Shown here: piece after piece, positions 44,388 through 53,017 of the stretch
Numbering within the stretch: position 1 is the stretch's first letter
How the letters are laid out: each line of letters begins with the position of its first letter
NCBI GenBank assembly: GCA_903902915.1
Contig: CAIUWR010000058.1
Location: forward strand, 59,415 to 123,414
Source of the DNA: an uncultured Hyphomicrobiales bacterium
GTDB lineage: Bacteria; Pseudomonadota; Alphaproteobacteria; Rhizobiales; Beijerinckiaceae
Direction of reading: 5' to 3'
Length of the DNA stretch: 64,000 bases
Notes under the pieces: model-generated
Told to the model about the DNA's origin: nothing
Database searches by the model: none
What the model saw: only the letters and a program-made list of their open reading frames with translations
Made by a program: the position numbers and the translations under genes

Positions 44388-45338
44388 TCAGGCGTGCGCC
44401 TTGAGCTGCTGCTCGAGCTTGTCGAGCACCTGCATGGTCGTCAGCGCGTTCTCGACCGATGAGATCGGCTGGCGGTTTTCCTTGATGGCGTTGATGAACT
44501 CGCGGTCCTCGATCTCGAAGCCGTTCATCGAAACATCCACCTTCGACAGGTCGATCGCCTTGCCGTGACCATCGGTGAGGTCGTCATACATGGCCAGATA
44601 GGTGCCCTTGTCGCAGATATAGCGGTAGGGCGAGCCGATGGGGCCATCATTGTTGAAGGACAGCGACAGGGTGCAGACCGCGCCCGACGGAGCCTTCAGG
44701 ATGACGCCCATATCCATCGCGATGTTCAGCTCGGGATGCATGGGACCTTCCACCGCATAGCACTGGGAGGGCACTTCGCCGGTCTGATAGATGAACAGAT
44801 CGACCGTATGGCAGGCGTGATGCCACAGGAGATGATCGACCCAGCTGCGCGGCTGGCCGAGCGCGTTGATGTTCTTGCGGCGGAAGAAATAGGTGTGGGC
44901 CTGCATCTGCTGAAGGTTCAGCTCGCCCGTCTTGATGCGCTGGTGCACCCACTGATGGCTCGGGTTGAAGCGGCGCACATGGCCCGCCATCGCGACGAGG
45001 CCCGTCTCCTTTTGCAGCTTCACAAGCTTCTCGGCGCCCTGAATGGAATCCGCCATGGGGATTTCAATCAGCACATGCTTGCCAGCCTTCATGCAGGCCT
45101 CGGCCTGGGCGACATGCATCTGGGTGGGCGTGGTGAGGATGACCGCGTCCACATCCTTGCGGGCGATGCTCTCGTTGAGATCCGTCGTCCAGTGCGGCAC
45201 GCCGTATTTCTTCGCCACTTCTTCAGTGGTCTCCTTCACGCCGCCCGCCAGCGAGGTGACCTCGACGCCTGGAATATTGGCGAGCGCCTTGAGGTGGTTG
45301 TTGCCCATGGCGCCTTCGCCCGCGACACAAATTCTCAT
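44388..45338 (-). CDS. Gfo/Idh/MocA-family dehydrogenase, LigC-like
   Basis: A 316-residue NAD(P)-dependent dehydrogenase. The start is the ATG giving MRICVAGEGAMGNNHLKAL with the GxGxxG nucleotide site. Conserved stretches such as GHVRRFNPSHQW, THTYFFRRKN-like AHTYFFRRKN, WVDHLLWHHACHTVDLF and PELNIAMDM closely recall LigC, the 4-carboxy-2-hydroxymuconate-6-semialdehyde dehydrogenase of the protocatechuate 4,5-cleavage pathway, which also has about 315 residues. I judge it LigC-like from memory of that sequence. No LigAB, LigI, LigJ or LigK genes are nearby, so the actual substrate may be a related hemiacetal or aldehyde. Confidence 0.75.
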   Translation of the reverse strand: MRICVAGEGAMGNNHLKALANIPGVEVTSLAGGVKETTEEVAKKYGVPHWTTDLNESIARKDVDAVILTTPTQMHVAQAEACMKAGKHVLIEIPMADSIQGAEKLVKLQKETGLVAMAGHVRRFNPSHQWVHQRIKTGELNLQQMQAHTYFFRRKNINALGQPRSWVDHLLWHHACHTVDLFIYQTGEVPSQCYAVEGPMHPELNIAMDMGVILKAPSGAVCTLSLSFNNDGPIGSPYRYICDKGTYLAMYDDLTDGHGKAIDLSKVDVSMNGFEIEDREFINAIKENRQPISSVENALTTMQVLDKLEQQLKAHA

Positions 45339-45440
45339 CACGTCTTCCCATAGTTCGAGTTGCTCGCGCCCCTGCTCAGGCGCTTCAGGATCGGCCCATA
45401 TCATGGAACCGGCCGACACGAAATGCGCCAGCCGGAAGGA

Positions 45441-46220
45441 TTACACCAGAGCCGGATAGGATCCGCCGTCGAGGTGGATGTTCATGCCCGACATGAAGCC
45501 CGCATGGGCGCTGCACACAAAGGCGCAGGTGGCGCCAAATTCACTCGGATCGCCAAGCCTTTTGGCCGCGATGCTCTCCACCTGACGACGGCGCGCCTCC
45601 TCATAGGTGACCCCGTGGCGCTTCACCACCTCATTGGCCATCTGATGCTGGCGAGCGGTGTCGACGCGCTCGGGTAAAAGATTGTTGATGGTGATGTTGT
45701 GCCGCGCCACTTCGAAGGACAGGCCCTTCATGGCGGCGGTCAGCCCCGCCCGCGCGCCGGACGACATGGTCATGTGGGGCCGAGGCGTCGTCACCATGGC
45801 CGAGGTGATGTTGACGATGCGCCCGAAGCGCTTCTCGATCATGGAGGGCAGCACGGCGCGCACCAGCATCATGGGCGCGACCATATTCGCCTCCAGAGCG
45901 CCCATCCAGCGCTCCTCGTCATTGGTGAGGAAATCGCGCGGGTCGGGACCAGCGTTGTTGTTCACCAGAATGTCGGGCGCAGGACAGGCCGCCAGAAGCG
46001 CCGCACGGCCGCTTTTGGTGGTGACGTCGGCCACAACCGCGCGCACCTGCCCGCCAGTCGATTCGCGCAGCTCGCGCAACGCCTCCTCGAGGCGCACCGG
46101 ATCGCGCCCATTGATGACGACCTCGACGCCCTCCTTCAGCAGAGCCTCAGCGCAAGCGCGCCCCAGACCCCGGCTCGATGCGCAGACAATGGCTGACTTG
46201 CCAGCAATCCCCAGATCCAC
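45441..46220 (-). CDS. Short-chain dehydrogenase/reductase (SDR)
   Basis: A 259-residue classical SDR. The nucleotide motif is CASSRGLGRACAEAL, the NAG-type motif is NNNAGPDP, and the active-site region shows serine in NITSAMVTTPRP with YxxxK replaced by SSGARAG, so the catalytic tyrosine seems absent. The start is GTG with GGGAGG upstream; the extra N-terminal codons of the open frame are not SDR-like. The missing Tyr-Lys pair places it with divergent SDRs, some of which still work on keto acids. It lies upstream of the LigC-like gene in one transcription unit. Confidence 0.82.
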   Translation of the reverse strand: MDLGIAGKSAIVCASSRGLGRACAEALLKEGVEVVINGRDPVRLEEALRELRESTGGQVRAVVADVTTKSGRAALLAACPAPDILVNNNAGPDPRDFLTNDEERWMGALEANMVAPMMLVRAVLPSMIEKRFGRIVNITSAMVTTPRPHMTMSSGARAGLTAAMKGLSFEVARHNITINNLLPERVDTARQHQMANEVVKRHGVTYEEARRRQVESIAAKRLGDPSEFGATCAFVCSAHAGFMSGMNIHLDGGSYPALV

Positions 46221-46394
46221 GTTTTCCTCCCTGGATGGTGAAACTGGCAGGAAACTACCCTGAAATACGCCCCGCGTCTCGCCCGCACCCGGCAAGGATG
46301 GCGCAAAGGTGGAAAGAACGCGCGAGAGGCTGGACAAGCCCCCGCCATCTCCCTATAACGCCCCCAATCCGCTCGCGGCTCAGCCGCACCGGAC

Positions 46395-46470
46395 GCCCAG
46401 GTAGCTCAGTTGGTAGAGCATGCGACTGAAAATCGCAGTGTCGCTGGTTCGATTCCAGCCCTGGGCACCA
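46395..46470 (+). tRNA. tRNA-Phe (GAA)
   Basis: Complete cloverleaf of 76 bases. Acceptor GCCCAGG pairs with CCTGGGC, D stem GCTC/GAGC, anticodon stem TGCGA/TCGCA with loop CTGAAAA and anticodon GAA, T stem GCTGG/CCAGC with TTCGATT loop. The CCA end is encoded (46468-46470). Confidence 0.97.
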
Positions 46471-46767
46471 TCTCCCTCAGTGATAAAATGTCCATGCTCG
46501 TGCGCCACAAAGACAGTGGCGGGCGGCAATGAAGATTCGTGTTGAATCCATTTTGTCGCTCGGCTCGTGGCCCGATATGGCTTCGATCCAGCCACGACGA
46601 AATCGTCGTAGCTCGAAAACCGCCACGCTGGTTGAACTCCCTTTCATTGCAAACAATTAATGTCGAACGCCGCCGTCGGAACACAATCTGGCCGCACACC
46701 GGCCGCGCGGTCAATCGCGCGATCGTGGATACGTCGGTTTCAGTCTGGACGCTTAAACGAGGCCTTC
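46471..46767. other. Region between tRNA-Phe and the RND genes, no gene found
   Basis: About 300 bases with lower GC content than most of the window. It must contain the promoter of the RND operon. No regulator gene, integrase, attachment-site duplicate of the tRNA end or stable RNA was seen. Open frames that cross it include one antisense to the tRNA and have no coding character. Confidence 0.5.
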
Positions 46768-47928
46768 ATGAGACTTTCCTTCATGAGCATCACAACCGGC
46801 GTCATCATTGCGGCTGTCGGGGTGTGGTATTTCGAGCATCCGAAGCCCAAGGGGCCGGACACGCGCCCGGCCGCGGCGACCGTGACATCCGTCGTCACCG
46901 AGGCGGCGTTGAGCGGGAATTTTCCGGTCCTGCTTCGCGCTATCGGCAATGTCGAGCCCATGGCGACGGTCGCGGTGAAATCGCGTGTGCAGAGCGCGCT
47001 GCTTCAGCAACATTTCACCGAAGGGCAGATGGTGAAGGAAGGCGATCTTCTCTTCACCCTCGATGGCCGCGAACTGGCGGCGCAGGTTGCAAAAGACAAG
47101 GCGATGCTGGCTCGCGATCAGGCTATTCTGAGCCGTTCGCGAAACGATTTGTACCGGGCGCAACAATTGTTGGCGAAGAACGCGGGCACCCAGCAGGCGC
47201 TCGATCAGGCGACTGCGGATGTGGCGACGGGCGAAGCCACCATCCAGTCCGATCAGGCGACGCTTGACGGCGATCAACTGCGCCTCTCCTACACGAAAAT
47301 TTATGCGCCCATCTCGGGGCGTGTGGGCGCCGTCAACATCACGCCGGGCAATCTCGTCAACGCAAGCGACGCAGGCCCCGGCCTCGTCACCATCACGCAG
47401 ATGAAACCGGTGCGCGTGACCTTCTCTTTGTCGGAGCGTGAGCTTCCGCAAATACAGGCCGCCGCAGCAGGCAAGACGACGCTTACCGCGAAGGCTTTTC
47501 CCCATGGCGGCGTTGGCGCTGTGGCCACCGGGAAACTAAACTTTATCGACTCCGCCATCAATCAGGCGTCCGGCACGATCACCATGAAGGCCGAGTTTGC
47601 AAACGAGGATCTGACCCTGTGGCCCGGCGAATATAGAGACGTGCAACTGGAGCTTGGCTCGCACGCCAATGCGGTTTCGATTCCCACAGTCGCGTTGCAG
47701 GCAGGACAGAAAGGCAGTTACGTCTTCGTGGTTGGCGCGGATTCCACGGCGCAATTGAGAGACGTGACGCCGGGCCTCGTCAACCAGGACCGCACCGAAA
47801 TCGTCGCGGGATTGAAGGCTGGCGAAAGAGTCGTCGTCGATGGGCAATTGCGTCTGTCCATCGGAGCGCCCGTCCGCGACGTGGCGGAGGCTGCGCGCAC
47901 GAAAGTGTCCGACACGACGGGGGGATAG
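46768..47928 (+). CDS. RND efflux periplasmic adaptor (membrane fusion protein)
   Basis: A 386-residue periplasmic adaptor that links an RND pump to an outer-membrane channel. The N-terminus has a membrane anchor/signal segment (MRLSFMSITTGVIIAAVGVWY). The lipoyl half-motifs are VAVKSRVQSALLQQHFTEGQ and IYAPISGRVGAVNITPGNLV, bracketing a helical hairpin (LARDQAILSRSRNDLYRAQQ). The ATG at 46768 was chosen as it begins the anchor. It is directly upstream of the RND permease with a five-base gap. Codon use is less GC-rich than in neighbouring genes. Confidence 0.9.
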   Translation: MRLSFMSITTGVIIAAVGVWYFEHPKPKGPDTRPAAATVTSVVTEAALSGNFPVLLRAIGNVEPMATVAVKSRVQSALLQQHFTEGQMVKEGDLLFTLDGRELAAQVAKDKAMLARDQAILSRSRNDLYRAQQLLAKNAGTQQALDQATADVATGEATIQSDQATLDGDQLRLSYTKIYAPISGRVGAVNITPGNLVNASDAGPGLVTITQMKPVRVTFSLSERELPQIQAAAAGKTTLTAKAFPHGGVGAVATGKLNFIDSAINQASGTITMKAEFANEDLTLWPGEYRDVQLELGSHANAVSIPTVALQAGQKGSYVFVVGADSTAQLRDVTPGLVNQDRTEIVAGLKAGERVVVDGQLRLSIGAPVRDVAEAARTKVSDTTGG

Positions 47929-47933
47929 TTTTC

Positions 47934-50900
47934 ATGAACGTTTCCGCCTTCTGCATTCGTCATCCGGTCGCCACGATCCTTATGTCGCTCGCGCTGATCG
48001 CCGGGGGCGTTTTCTCCTATGGTTTTCTGCCGCTCGCAGCTCTGCCGCGCACCGAATTTCCAGTCGTCAACGTCTCCGCGCAATTGCCCGGCGCGTCGCC
48101 TCAAACCATGGCGACTTCGGTCGCCACGCCGCTGATCAAACAATTCGCCACCATCGCGGGCATCGACACGATCACCTCCTCATCGACGCAGGGCAATACA
48201 TCCGTCGCTATCCAGTTTGTGCTGGATCGCAACATTGACGCTGCGGCTGCGGATGTTCAGGCGGCGATTGCGCGAACCTTGAAAGTCCTGCCCATCGAGA
48301 TGACGACCCCGCCATCCTATCGTAAGGTCAATCCGGCGGACGCTCCTATTCTGCTTCTGGCTTTGAAAAGCGATCTGGTGCCGCTTTCGACGCTTGACGC
48401 TTTCGCCCAGCAGGTCATCTCACCCGCGCTCTCAACCATTGACGGCGTTGCGCAGGTTCAGATCTTCGGCAGTCAGAAATATGCTGTCCGCATCCAGATA
48501 GATCCCAACGCGCTCGCCACGCGGGGGATTGGCGTCGACCAGCTTCAGACGGCCATCGCCAACGCCAACAACAACGCGCCGGTCGGCGTGCTTCAGAACA
48601 AAAGCCAGCAGCTCACCATCGACGCGCAAACCCAGTTGTCGAATGCGGCGCAATTCGCGGACATCATCATCGCCACCCATGACAAACACCCGGTCAGACT
48701 TGGCGATGTCGCGACCACGATTGATTCAGTCGAAAATCTCCAGACCGCCAGCTGGTATGATGGATCACGCGCCATCGTTCTGGCGGTGCAGCGTCAACCA
48801 GACGCCAATACGGTCGCCGTCGTCGATCAGGTGAAGGGCATGCTGGCGACGTTTCAAAGTCAGATGCCGGCCAATTCCTTCATCGCGACGCTGAATGATC
48901 GATCCACTTCAATCCGTGCGGCGATCGAGGATGTCAAATTCACGCTCGGCCTGACGATTCTTCTGGTCATCATGGTGACCTTCGTGTTTTTGCGCAGGTT
49001 TGCAGCCACCGTCATTCCCAGCCTCGCCGTGCCGATCTCCCTCATCGCGACCTTGAGCGTGATGTATCTGTTTGGCTTCTCCATCGACAACATCTCGTTG
49101 CTTGGCATCACCTTGTCGGTTGGCCTTGTGGTCGACGATGCGATTGTCATGCTGGAGAACATCTATCGGCACATGGAGGAGGATGGGCTCAACGCATGGG
49201 ACGCGGCGTTGAAAGGGAGCGAAGAAATCGGATTTACAATCGTCTCCATCTCCATCTCGCTGGTCGCCGTGTTTATTCCCGTGCTGCTCATGGGGGGCGT
49301 GATCGGGCGGTTGTTCAACGAATTCGCCATCGTCGTCACCGCCTCCATTCTCGCATCCGCCTTTGTGTCCCTCACCCTGACGCCGATGCTCTGCTCGCGA
49401 TTGCTGTCCCTTCCTGCCGAAGGGCATGACATCAAGAGCGGCCTTTCGGGCTTGTTCGAGCGGGGGTTCGACGCCGTGCTTCGGGCTTATGCGAGCGGAT
49501 TGCGATTAAGCCTGCGATATCAGCCGGTCATTCTTCTGATGTTTTTTGCGACGCTGGCGGGCAGCATATGGCTCTTCATGGCGGTTCCGAAGGGTTTCTT
49601 TCCGCAAGAGGATATTGGACAGATCAGCGTCTCGACCGAGGCGCGTCAGGATATTTCCTTCGACGCCATGGCGGCCCTGCAGGCGCAGGTTCAGACCGTG
49701 TTTCTGAATTCCCCCTATGTGACGCATGTGGCGACGAGCATCGGGACAACGACCACACAAAGTTCGTCCATGAATCAGGGCAGACTTTTCGTCGAACTCA
49801 AGCCGAGCGACCAAAGACCGCAACTCACCAAAGTGCTCGCCGATTTGCGTCGCGACCTTGCTAAAGTGCCCGGCATCGCGACCTATATGGTGCCGGTGCA
49901 AAATCTGAACATTGGCGGGCGCGCGTCGAAAAGCCAGTATCAATTCGTGATGCAGGGCATTGACCAGACGCAGCTCTACGCAGCGTCGGACAAGCTCGCC
50001 GCCGCCATGGCGCAGGATCCGAAATTCACCGATGTGACGAGCGATCTTCAGAACAATGCGCTTCAGGCCACGCTCGTGGTGGACCGCGACAAGGCCAACA
50101 GCCTTGGGATCACTGCGGACATCTTGCGGTCAACGCTCTATTCGGGCTTCGGCACGCGCCAGGTTTCCACCATCTATACGACCGGCGACAGTTATCAGGT
50201 CATCGTCGAGTTTGACCCCAAGGCGGACTGGTCGCCAGATCGGCTTGATCTCATCTATGTCCGCGGATCGACGGGAACGCTCGTTCCCCTGTCCAGCATC
50301 GCCCATGTGGAGCGCACCGTCGGGCCTCTCAGCGTCAATCAGTCAGGGCAGATTACGGCGGTGACCATTTCGTTCAACCTGCCGCCGGGCGTGGCGCTTG
50401 GCCAGGCGATTGATCGTATCGACCAGTTAAAAGCTCAGATGAAAACGCCCGCCTCGATCGCGACCTCCTTCGCGGGCACAGCCAAGACGTTTCAGCAATC
50501 GCTCGCCAACCAGGGACTGTTGCTCACGGCGGCGATCCTCACCATCTATATCGTGCTGGGAATCCTCTACGAGAGCTTCATCCATCCCCTGACGATTCTG
50601 ACCGGACTTCCCTCCGCCGTCGTTGGCGCGCTGGGCATCCTGTGGATTTTGAACATCGACCTCAGCGTCATCGCGATCATTGGCTTGCTGATGCTGATCG
50701 GCATTGTCAAAAAGAACGCCATCATGATGATCGACGTGGCGCTGGTGCTCCAGCGCGAGGGACGACCCGCGCGCGAGGCGATCTATGACGCCTGCCTGCT
50801 GCGGTTTCGCCCGATCATGATGACGACGCTCGCCGCGCTGATGGGCACATTGCCAATTGCGCTTGGCGCGGGCGCCAGCGCCGAAGTGCGCCAACCGCTT

Positions 50901-51077
50901 GGCATCGTGGTGTCGGGCGGGCTTTGCGTGTCCCAGGTGCTCACCCTTTTCATCACGCCGGTCATCTATCTTTACATGGATCGCCTGTCCGCCTCGCTGG
51001 CCCAGCTGTTCACCCGCTTCGAGCCGCCCAAATCCGAGGCGACGAAAGCGGTCACGCCAGCGTCGCCCGCCCCATGA
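47934..51077 (+). CDS. RND multidrug efflux permease, MdtC-like
   Basis: A 1047-residue inner-membrane proton-driven pump. Twelve membrane segments in the usual 1+5+1+5 arrangement are visible; the proton relay aspartates lie in GLVVDDAIVMLENI. The N-terminus (FCIRHPVATILMSLALIAGG) and AAADVQAAI with YRKVNPADAPI are the pattern of the MdtB/MdtC branch, which exports bile salts and novobiocin in enterobacteria. Only one permease gene is present, unlike MdtBC, which needs two, and no outer-membrane TolC-type gene or regulator is adjacent. As in its adaptor, codon use is less GC-rich than in the flanks. Confidence 0.92.
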   Translation: MNVSAFCIRHPVATILMSLALIAGGVFSYGFLPLAALPRTEFPVVNVSAQLPGASPQTMATSVATPLIKQFATIAGIDTITSSSTQGNTSVAIQFVLDRNIDAAAADVQAAIARTLKVLPIEMTTPPSYRKVNPADAPILLLALKSDLVPLSTLDAFAQQVISPALSTIDGVAQVQIFGSQKYAVRIQIDPNALATRGIGVDQLQTAIANANNNAPVGVLQNKSQQLTIDAQTQLSNAAQFADIIIATHDKHPVRLGDVATTIDSVENLQTASWYDGSRAIVLAVQRQPDANTVAVVDQVKGMLATFQSQMPANSFIATLNDRSTSIRAAIEDVKFTLGLTILLVIMVTFVFLRRFAATVIPSLAVPISLIATLSVMYLFGFSIDNISLLGITLSVGLVVDDAIVMLENIYRHMEEDGLNAWDAALKGSEEIGFTIVSISISLVAVFIPVLLMGGVIGRLFNEFAIVVTASILASAFVSLTLTPMLCSRLLSLPAEGHDIKSGLSGLFERGFDAVLRAYASGLRLSLRYQPVILLMFFATLAGSIWLFMAVPKGFFPQEDIGQISVSTEARQDISFDAMAALQAQVQTVFLNSPYVTHVATSIGTTTTQSSSMNQGRLFVELKPSDQRPQLTKVLADLRRDLAKVPGIATYMVPVQNLNIGGRASKSQYQFVMQGIDQTQLYAASDKLAAAMAQDPKFTDVTSDLQNNALQATLVVDRDKANSLGITADILRSTLYSGFGTRQVSTIYTTGDSYQVIVEFDPKADWSPDRLDLIYVRGSTGTLVPLSSIAHVERTVGPLSVNQSGQITAVTISFNLPPGVALGQAIDRIDQLKAQMKTPASIATSFAGTAKTFQQSLANQGLLLTAAILTIYIVLGILYESFIHPLTILTGLPSAVVGALGILWILNIDLSVIAIIGLLMLIGIVKKNAIMMIDVALVLQREGRPAREAIYDACLLRFRPIMMTTLAALMGTLPIALGAGASAEVRQPLGIVVSGGLCVSQVLTLFITPVIYLYMDRLSASLAQLFTRFEPPKSEATKAVTPASPAP

Positions 51078-51089
51078 TTGGCGCGGGCG
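51064..51089. terminator. Hairpin between convergent RND and Bug genes
   Basis: CGCCCGC and GCGGGCG arms, seven base pairs, around a 12-base loop that contains the RND stop codon. No T run follows on either strand, so termination is only a possibility. Confidence 0.3.
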
Positions 51090-51101
51090 GTCAGGCTCGC
51101 C

Positions 51102-52097
51102 CTATTCGAAGGTCAGATTGGCGTCCTTCACCACCTTCTTGTAGGCCTCGATGTCCGTGTCGATGATCTTGCGGAACTCCTCCGCCGAGATGCGGCCCGG
51201 GTTCACCGCCATGCCGCGCAGTTTGGCGCTCACGTCGGGGTCTTTGATCGCCGCCTGCAAGGCGACCTCCAGCTTCTTCACAATGGCGGGGGGCGTTCCA
51301 ACAGGGGCGAAGACGCCGGCCCAGATCTTCACATTCACATCAGGGAAGCCCGCCTCCACCATGCTGGGCGCATCAGGGAGTTCAGGCGAGCGCTCAGAGC
51401 CGGTCACGGCCAGCGCGCGCAGGCGGTTGTCCTTGATCTGCGGGATCGCGGGCGGCCCGTCGGTGAAGGTGAAGCTGCAGACTTCCTGCATCACGCATTG
51501 CACCATCTCGGCGCTGCTTTTCACCGGAATGCCGGTCGCAGGCATGCCCGAACCCAGTTTCAGGATTTCAGCCGGAATCAGGAAGGCCGCCGAGGTATGG
51601 GCGAAGTTGGATTTTTCCGGATGGGCTTTCCCATAGGCCACCAGATCCGCCACGGTCTTGACCGGCGAGGATGGGGGAACCGTCAGGATGAGGGGGAAGC
51701 TGGCGATCATCGCCAGCGGCACGAAATTCTTCGTGGGATGATACCCAAGGTTCGGATAAATGGCGGCGGCGATCGACATGACGCCGCTGGCGCCCACAAA
51801 GAGCGTATAGCCGTCGGCGGGCTGGCGGATGACGAAATCAGCGGCCACCCGACCGCCCGCTGCGGGACGATTCTCGATGAAAAGTTGCTGGCCGAGGATT
51901 TCAGAAGCCTTGGCGCCGACCACGCGGGCGAAAATGTCATTGCCGCCCCCCGCCGCAAAAGGCACCACGAGGCGAATCGGCCTGTCGGGGTAGCCTGCCG
52001 CCGGGTCGCTCTGGGCCTGGGCGGGCGCGCCCACCAGCAGAGCGCTCAAGGCCAGAGCGGCGCGCGCCAGCGAATGGCGAAGGGTTGCGGCGACCAT
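51102..52097 (-). CDS. Bug-family tripartite tricarboxylate transporter substrate-binding protein
   Basis: A 331-residue periplasmic receptor, second of its family in the window. A Sec signal peptide ends at PAQAQ. The mature region starts YPDRPIRLVVPFAAGGGNDIFAR, with IENRPAAGGRVAADFV and VNVKIWAGVFAP as further family markers. It differs clearly from the receptor at 25381-26340. Again no TctAB genes are adjacent. The upstream neighbour, a small lipoprotein, is in the same direction but separated by about 130 bases. Confidence 0.9.
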   Translation of the reverse strand: MVAATLRHSLARAALALSALLVGAPAQAQSDPAAGYPDRPIRLVVPFAAGGGNDIFARVVGAKASEILGQQLFIENRPAAGGRVAADFVIRQPADGYTLFVGASGVMSIAAAIYPNLGYHPTKNFVPLAMIASFPLILTVPPSSPVKTVADLVAYGKAHPEKSNFAHTSAAFLIPAEILKLGSGMPATGIPVKSSAEMVQCVMQEVCSFTFTDGPPAIPQIKDNRLRALAVTGSERSPELPDAPSMVEAGFPDVNVKIWAGVFAPVGTPPAIVKKLEVALQAAIKDPDVSAKLRGMAVNPGRISAEEFRKIIDTDIEAYKKVVKDANLTFE

Positions 52098-52232
52098 CGT
52101 TTTCTCCCATCAGAATCGGGCGAACCTTGCTTGGCTCGCTCCATTGAAGTCCCGCCGCGCCCTGTTGCGGCCGCGGTGGTCGAAAAGTTCATGAATTCAC
52201 GGGCGACCGCAAGAGGCCTGCGGCCAATCCGA

Positions 52233-52622
52233 TCAATTCATCAGCTGGGTATAGCCCTTCGAGCGCATGCATTTGGCATAGGCGTCGGCGTTGGCGCCGC
52301 TGGCGGAGGCGGCGTAGCAGGCCTGACGATCATCGAGCCCCTGCTTCATGAGCAACGGATTGCCGGACATGCGCTGTCCGTCCACCCGCGCCCATGTATA
52401 GGGATCGTTTGCGGGCGTGATGGGAGCGGCGGCGGCGACCGGCGGAGCGGCGTTCAGCCCGGCGCCGGGGGCGTCCAGAGGCGCCGCCTCCACTGCGCCG
52501 ACGGGTGCGTAGTTGGTCCCCTCGATGGCCGGCTCGATGGATTGGCTGCGCCCGAAGCGGCTTGTATTGGAGCAGCCGCCAAGGGCGGCGGCCAGGCTCA
52601 AGATCAGGAATAGTCTCGTCAT
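52233..52622 (-). CDS. Small lipoprotein of unknown function
   Basis: A 129-residue secreted protein with a lipobox LGGC after a hydrophobic leader (MTRLFLILSLAAALGGC). The following residue is serine, so outer-membrane sorting is likely. An Ala/Pro-rich middle is followed by a C-terminal domain with two cysteines (RQACYAAS and YAKCMRSKGYTQ), which may form a disulfide. The CMRSKGY ending is common in short alphaproteobacterial lipoproteins. No function is known to me. Confidence 0.75.
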   Translation of the reverse strand: MTRLFLILSLAAALGGCSNTSRFGRSQSIEPAIEGTNYAPVGAVEAAPLDAPGAGLNAAPPVAAAAPITPANDPYTWARVDGQRMSGNPLLMKQGLDDRQACYAASASGANADAYAKCMRSKGYTQLMN

Positions 52623-52786
52623 TGCTTTTCAGGCCGCATGTTGGAGATGTTTCGATGGGAACCTTGACGCATCCACCCTGCGCGCGGGCTCGCCGCATCT
52701 CACAGCATCATGACCAAAAGAAGCCGGCTGCGCTAGGCGCCTTGCAGTCGAGACGGCGGAAAAGCTGGCGGGGGACGCCGGGCGGC

Positions 52787-53017
52787 TCATCCCTCGTGCG
52801 AACCGGCCAACCCGTCCTCGTCGTCGTCATCATCGACGGCGGGAATGGCGTAGGAGCCCTTGAGCCAGCGGCCAAGGTCGATGTCGGAGCAACGGGGAGA
52901 GCAGAAAGGGCTGTTCTTCGGCGTCTGCGGCTTGCCGCAGATGACGCATGGCGCGGCCTTCGGGGGCTCCGCATCGGCATTGTCGTTCGCTGGATCAGGC
53001 ACGCCGCGCTCCGTCAC
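52787..53017 (-). CDS. yacG: DNA gyrase inhibitor / zinc-binding protein YacG
   Basis: A 76-residue zinc ribbon protein. Four cysteines lie in CVICGK and FCSPRC, followed by the family signature [14 protein letters not shown]; an acidic tail (DDDDDE) ends the chain. In E. coli it binds GyrB and blocks DNA binding. The start is taken as GTG at 53017, which overlaps the maf stop as GTGA; a TTG 15 bases upstream is less likely. The maf-yacG linkage is common in alphaproteobacteria. Confidence 0.9.
   Translation of the reverse strand: MTERGVPDPANDNADAEPPKAAPCVICGKPQTPKNSPFCSPRCSDIDLGRWLKGSYAIPAVDDDDDEDGLAGSHEG

Noticed and set aside
46406..46714. Minus-strand open frame of about 100 codons ending in RAGIEPATLRFSVACSTN
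   Set aside because: It is antisense to tRNA-Phe; the ending is the familiar false peptide translated from tRNA genes.
46471..51102. Genomic island bounded by a duplicated tRNA-Phe end
   Set aside because: No copy of the tRNA 3' end was found after the RND genes and there is no integrase; composition alone is not enough.
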